Source: Mollicutes bacterium
GTDB taxonomy: Bacteria > Bacillota_I > Bacilli_A > Izemoplasmatales > Izemoplasmataceae
DNA length: 37,456 nucleotides
Direction: 5' to 3'
NCBI GenBank assembly: GCA_003552925.1
Contig: PUOX01000054.1
Coordinates: 1 to 37,456 of the forward strand
Shown here: positions 36,904-37,456 of the stretch, piece after piece
Numbering within the stretch: position 1 is the first letter of the stretch
How the letters are laid out: every line of letters starts with the position of its first letter
The notes under the pieces: generated by a model
The model's database searches: none
What the model saw: the letters and a program-made list of their open reading frames with translations, nothing else
What the model was told of the DNA's origin: nothing
Made by a program: the position numbers and the translations under genes

Positions 36904-37176
36904 CTATTGAATTGCTTGGCGGTATTCTCTTAAGATGCAGTACGCCTTTTCGTGCATATTCTTGTTGAAGATGTATTCATCGTTCTTGATTTTCTCAATC
37001 TCTTCGTTGTACCAATCGATTACTTTATCAAGAATGATTTTCACTTTGTCCAAGTCGTCGTGCTTGACCGCGCGTTTTAGTTCACGCGTATAGCCCATCA
37101 TGAAAGGGTTGCGCGTATAAGTGTGAATCGTACCGATTACACCGTCGAGTTCCACCATGAATTCTTGTTTTTCCAT
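36904..37176 (-). CDS. Small hypothetical protein
   Basis: A 90-residue, soluble, mostly helical protein. LDKVKIILDKVIDWYNEEIEKIKNDEY and MHEKAYCILREYRQ suggest a helical bundle. I do not recognise a family. AGGAAG precedes its ATG on the minus strand. It lies 54 bp downstream of the repeat-containing ORF on the same strand and could be transcribed with it. The 130 bp to its right-hand neighbour on the plus strand (36772-36903) hold nothing I can name. Confidence 0.6.
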   Translation of the reverse strand: MEKQEFMVELDGVIGTIHTYTRNPFMMGYTRELKRAVKHDDLDKVKIILDKVIDWYNEEIEKIKNDEYIFNKNMHEKAYCILREYRQAIQ

Positions 37177-37230
37177 AAGTCTCTTCCTTTCGTTGATTAA
37201 GTTTAGTTTTAGTGCATTTTTGTGTTGCTT

Positions 37231-37456
37231 TTAAACGGTAACGTACTCAGGGTTATGCACGTCGTCAAAGTCTAAAAGGCCAAAGTTTGCATTGACGGTG
37301 ATGTACTCAGGGTTGTGCACGTCGTCAAAGTCTAAAAGGCCGAAGTCTGCATTGACGGTGACATATTCAGGGTTATGCACGTCGTCAAAGTCTAAAAGGC
37401 CGAAGTCTGCATTGACGGTGACATATTCAGGGTTATGCACGTCGTCAAAGTCTAAA
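37231..37456 (-). CDS. 3' part of a protein made of 20-residue tandem repeats (partial)
   Basis: An open minus-strand frame enters from the right edge and ends at TAA (37231-37233). All visible coding sequence consists of 20-residue units of the form DVHNPEYVTVNADFGLLDFD; the last unit stops after VTV. Units differ by only one or two residues (YITV, NANFG). There is no membrane segment in the visible part. The upstream gene body is outside the window. Function unknown; a repeat-rich surface or scaffold protein is possible. Confidence 0.6.
   Translation of the reverse strand, partial: LDFDDVHNPEYVTVNADFGLLDFDDVHNPEYVTVNADFGLLDFDDVHNPEYITVNANFGLLDFDDVHNPEYVTV
37242..37456. repeat. 60-bp tandem repeats (about 3.6 copies, cut by the window edge)
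   Basis: Units are exactly 60 bp and almost identical. Two adjacent copies from 37321 are the same base for base over nearly the whole unit; the copy at 37261 differs at a few positions. There are no spacers. The length is a multiple of three, so copy-number change keeps the reading frame. Confidence 0.95.

Noticed and set aside
37242-37456. CRISPR array
   Set aside because: The 60-bp units are contiguous with no unique spacers, and they keep one reading frame.

Overview
The window looks like a low-to-mid GC Gram-positive (Bacillota or Mollicutes-related) anaerobe. Genes have strong AGGAGG-type ribosome binding sites, TATAAT/TACAAT promoters and short rho-independent terminators. There are two clear lipoboxes and no outer-membrane proteins. 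TGA is a normal stop and TGG encodes Trp, so this is not a TGA=Trp mycoplasma code. No genus can be named from the sequence alone.

Left flank (1-6667): the 3' end of an unknown gene; a three-gene operon (membrane acyltransferase-like protein, CapK/F390-synthetase-like adenylating enzyme, a helical protein with an HEPN-type R-x5-H motif); a DUF1475/DUF3159-like membrane pair; tRNA-Arg(CCG); a DUF1295 membrane enzyme on the minus strand; tRNA-Arg(CCT); and a Cys-rich DUF6062-like protein.

Core (6671-25277), the most interesting part: a plus-strand run of ten tightly spaced genes encodes a TrmB-type regulator, a UroD-fold protein, a CUT1 sugar importer whose binding protein is fused to its first permease, a second permease, a cytoplasmic GH13 maltodextrin hydrolase/neopullulanase-type enzyme, a cytoplasmic SGNH acetylesterase-like protein, a surface lipoprotein with four approximately 119-residue repeats, two more UroD-fold methyltransferase-like proteins (one with a thioredoxin-like tail) and a CobW-type GTPase. 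Next come a minus-strand cobalamin-binding corrinoid protein and a second plus-strand operon: corrinoid-activating [2Fe-2S]/ASKHA protein (RACE type), AraC regulator, and a MsmX/UgpC-type ATPase that probably powers the importer. I infer a corrinoid-dependent demethylation system dedicated to an O-methylated, possibly acylated, alpha-glucan-like oligosaccharide: capture outside, import, deacylate, hydrolyse and demethylate inside. The substrate is inferred from gene content only.

Right flank (25376-37456): an orphan DNA methyltransferase; tRNA-Val(GAC) and tRNA-Leu(GAG); a ParB-like protein; a broken DUF3137-like gene; a flavodoxin and a SAM methyltransferase; a membrane glycerophosphodiester phosphodiesterase; a lipoprotein-anchored barnase followed by barstar; an unknown membrane-anchored protein and a GNAT acetyltransferase; an arsR-arsP-thioredoxin operon; another SAM methyltransferase; a small minus-strand gene; and, running off the right edge, a minus-strand ORF made of 60-bp (20-residue) tandem repeats.
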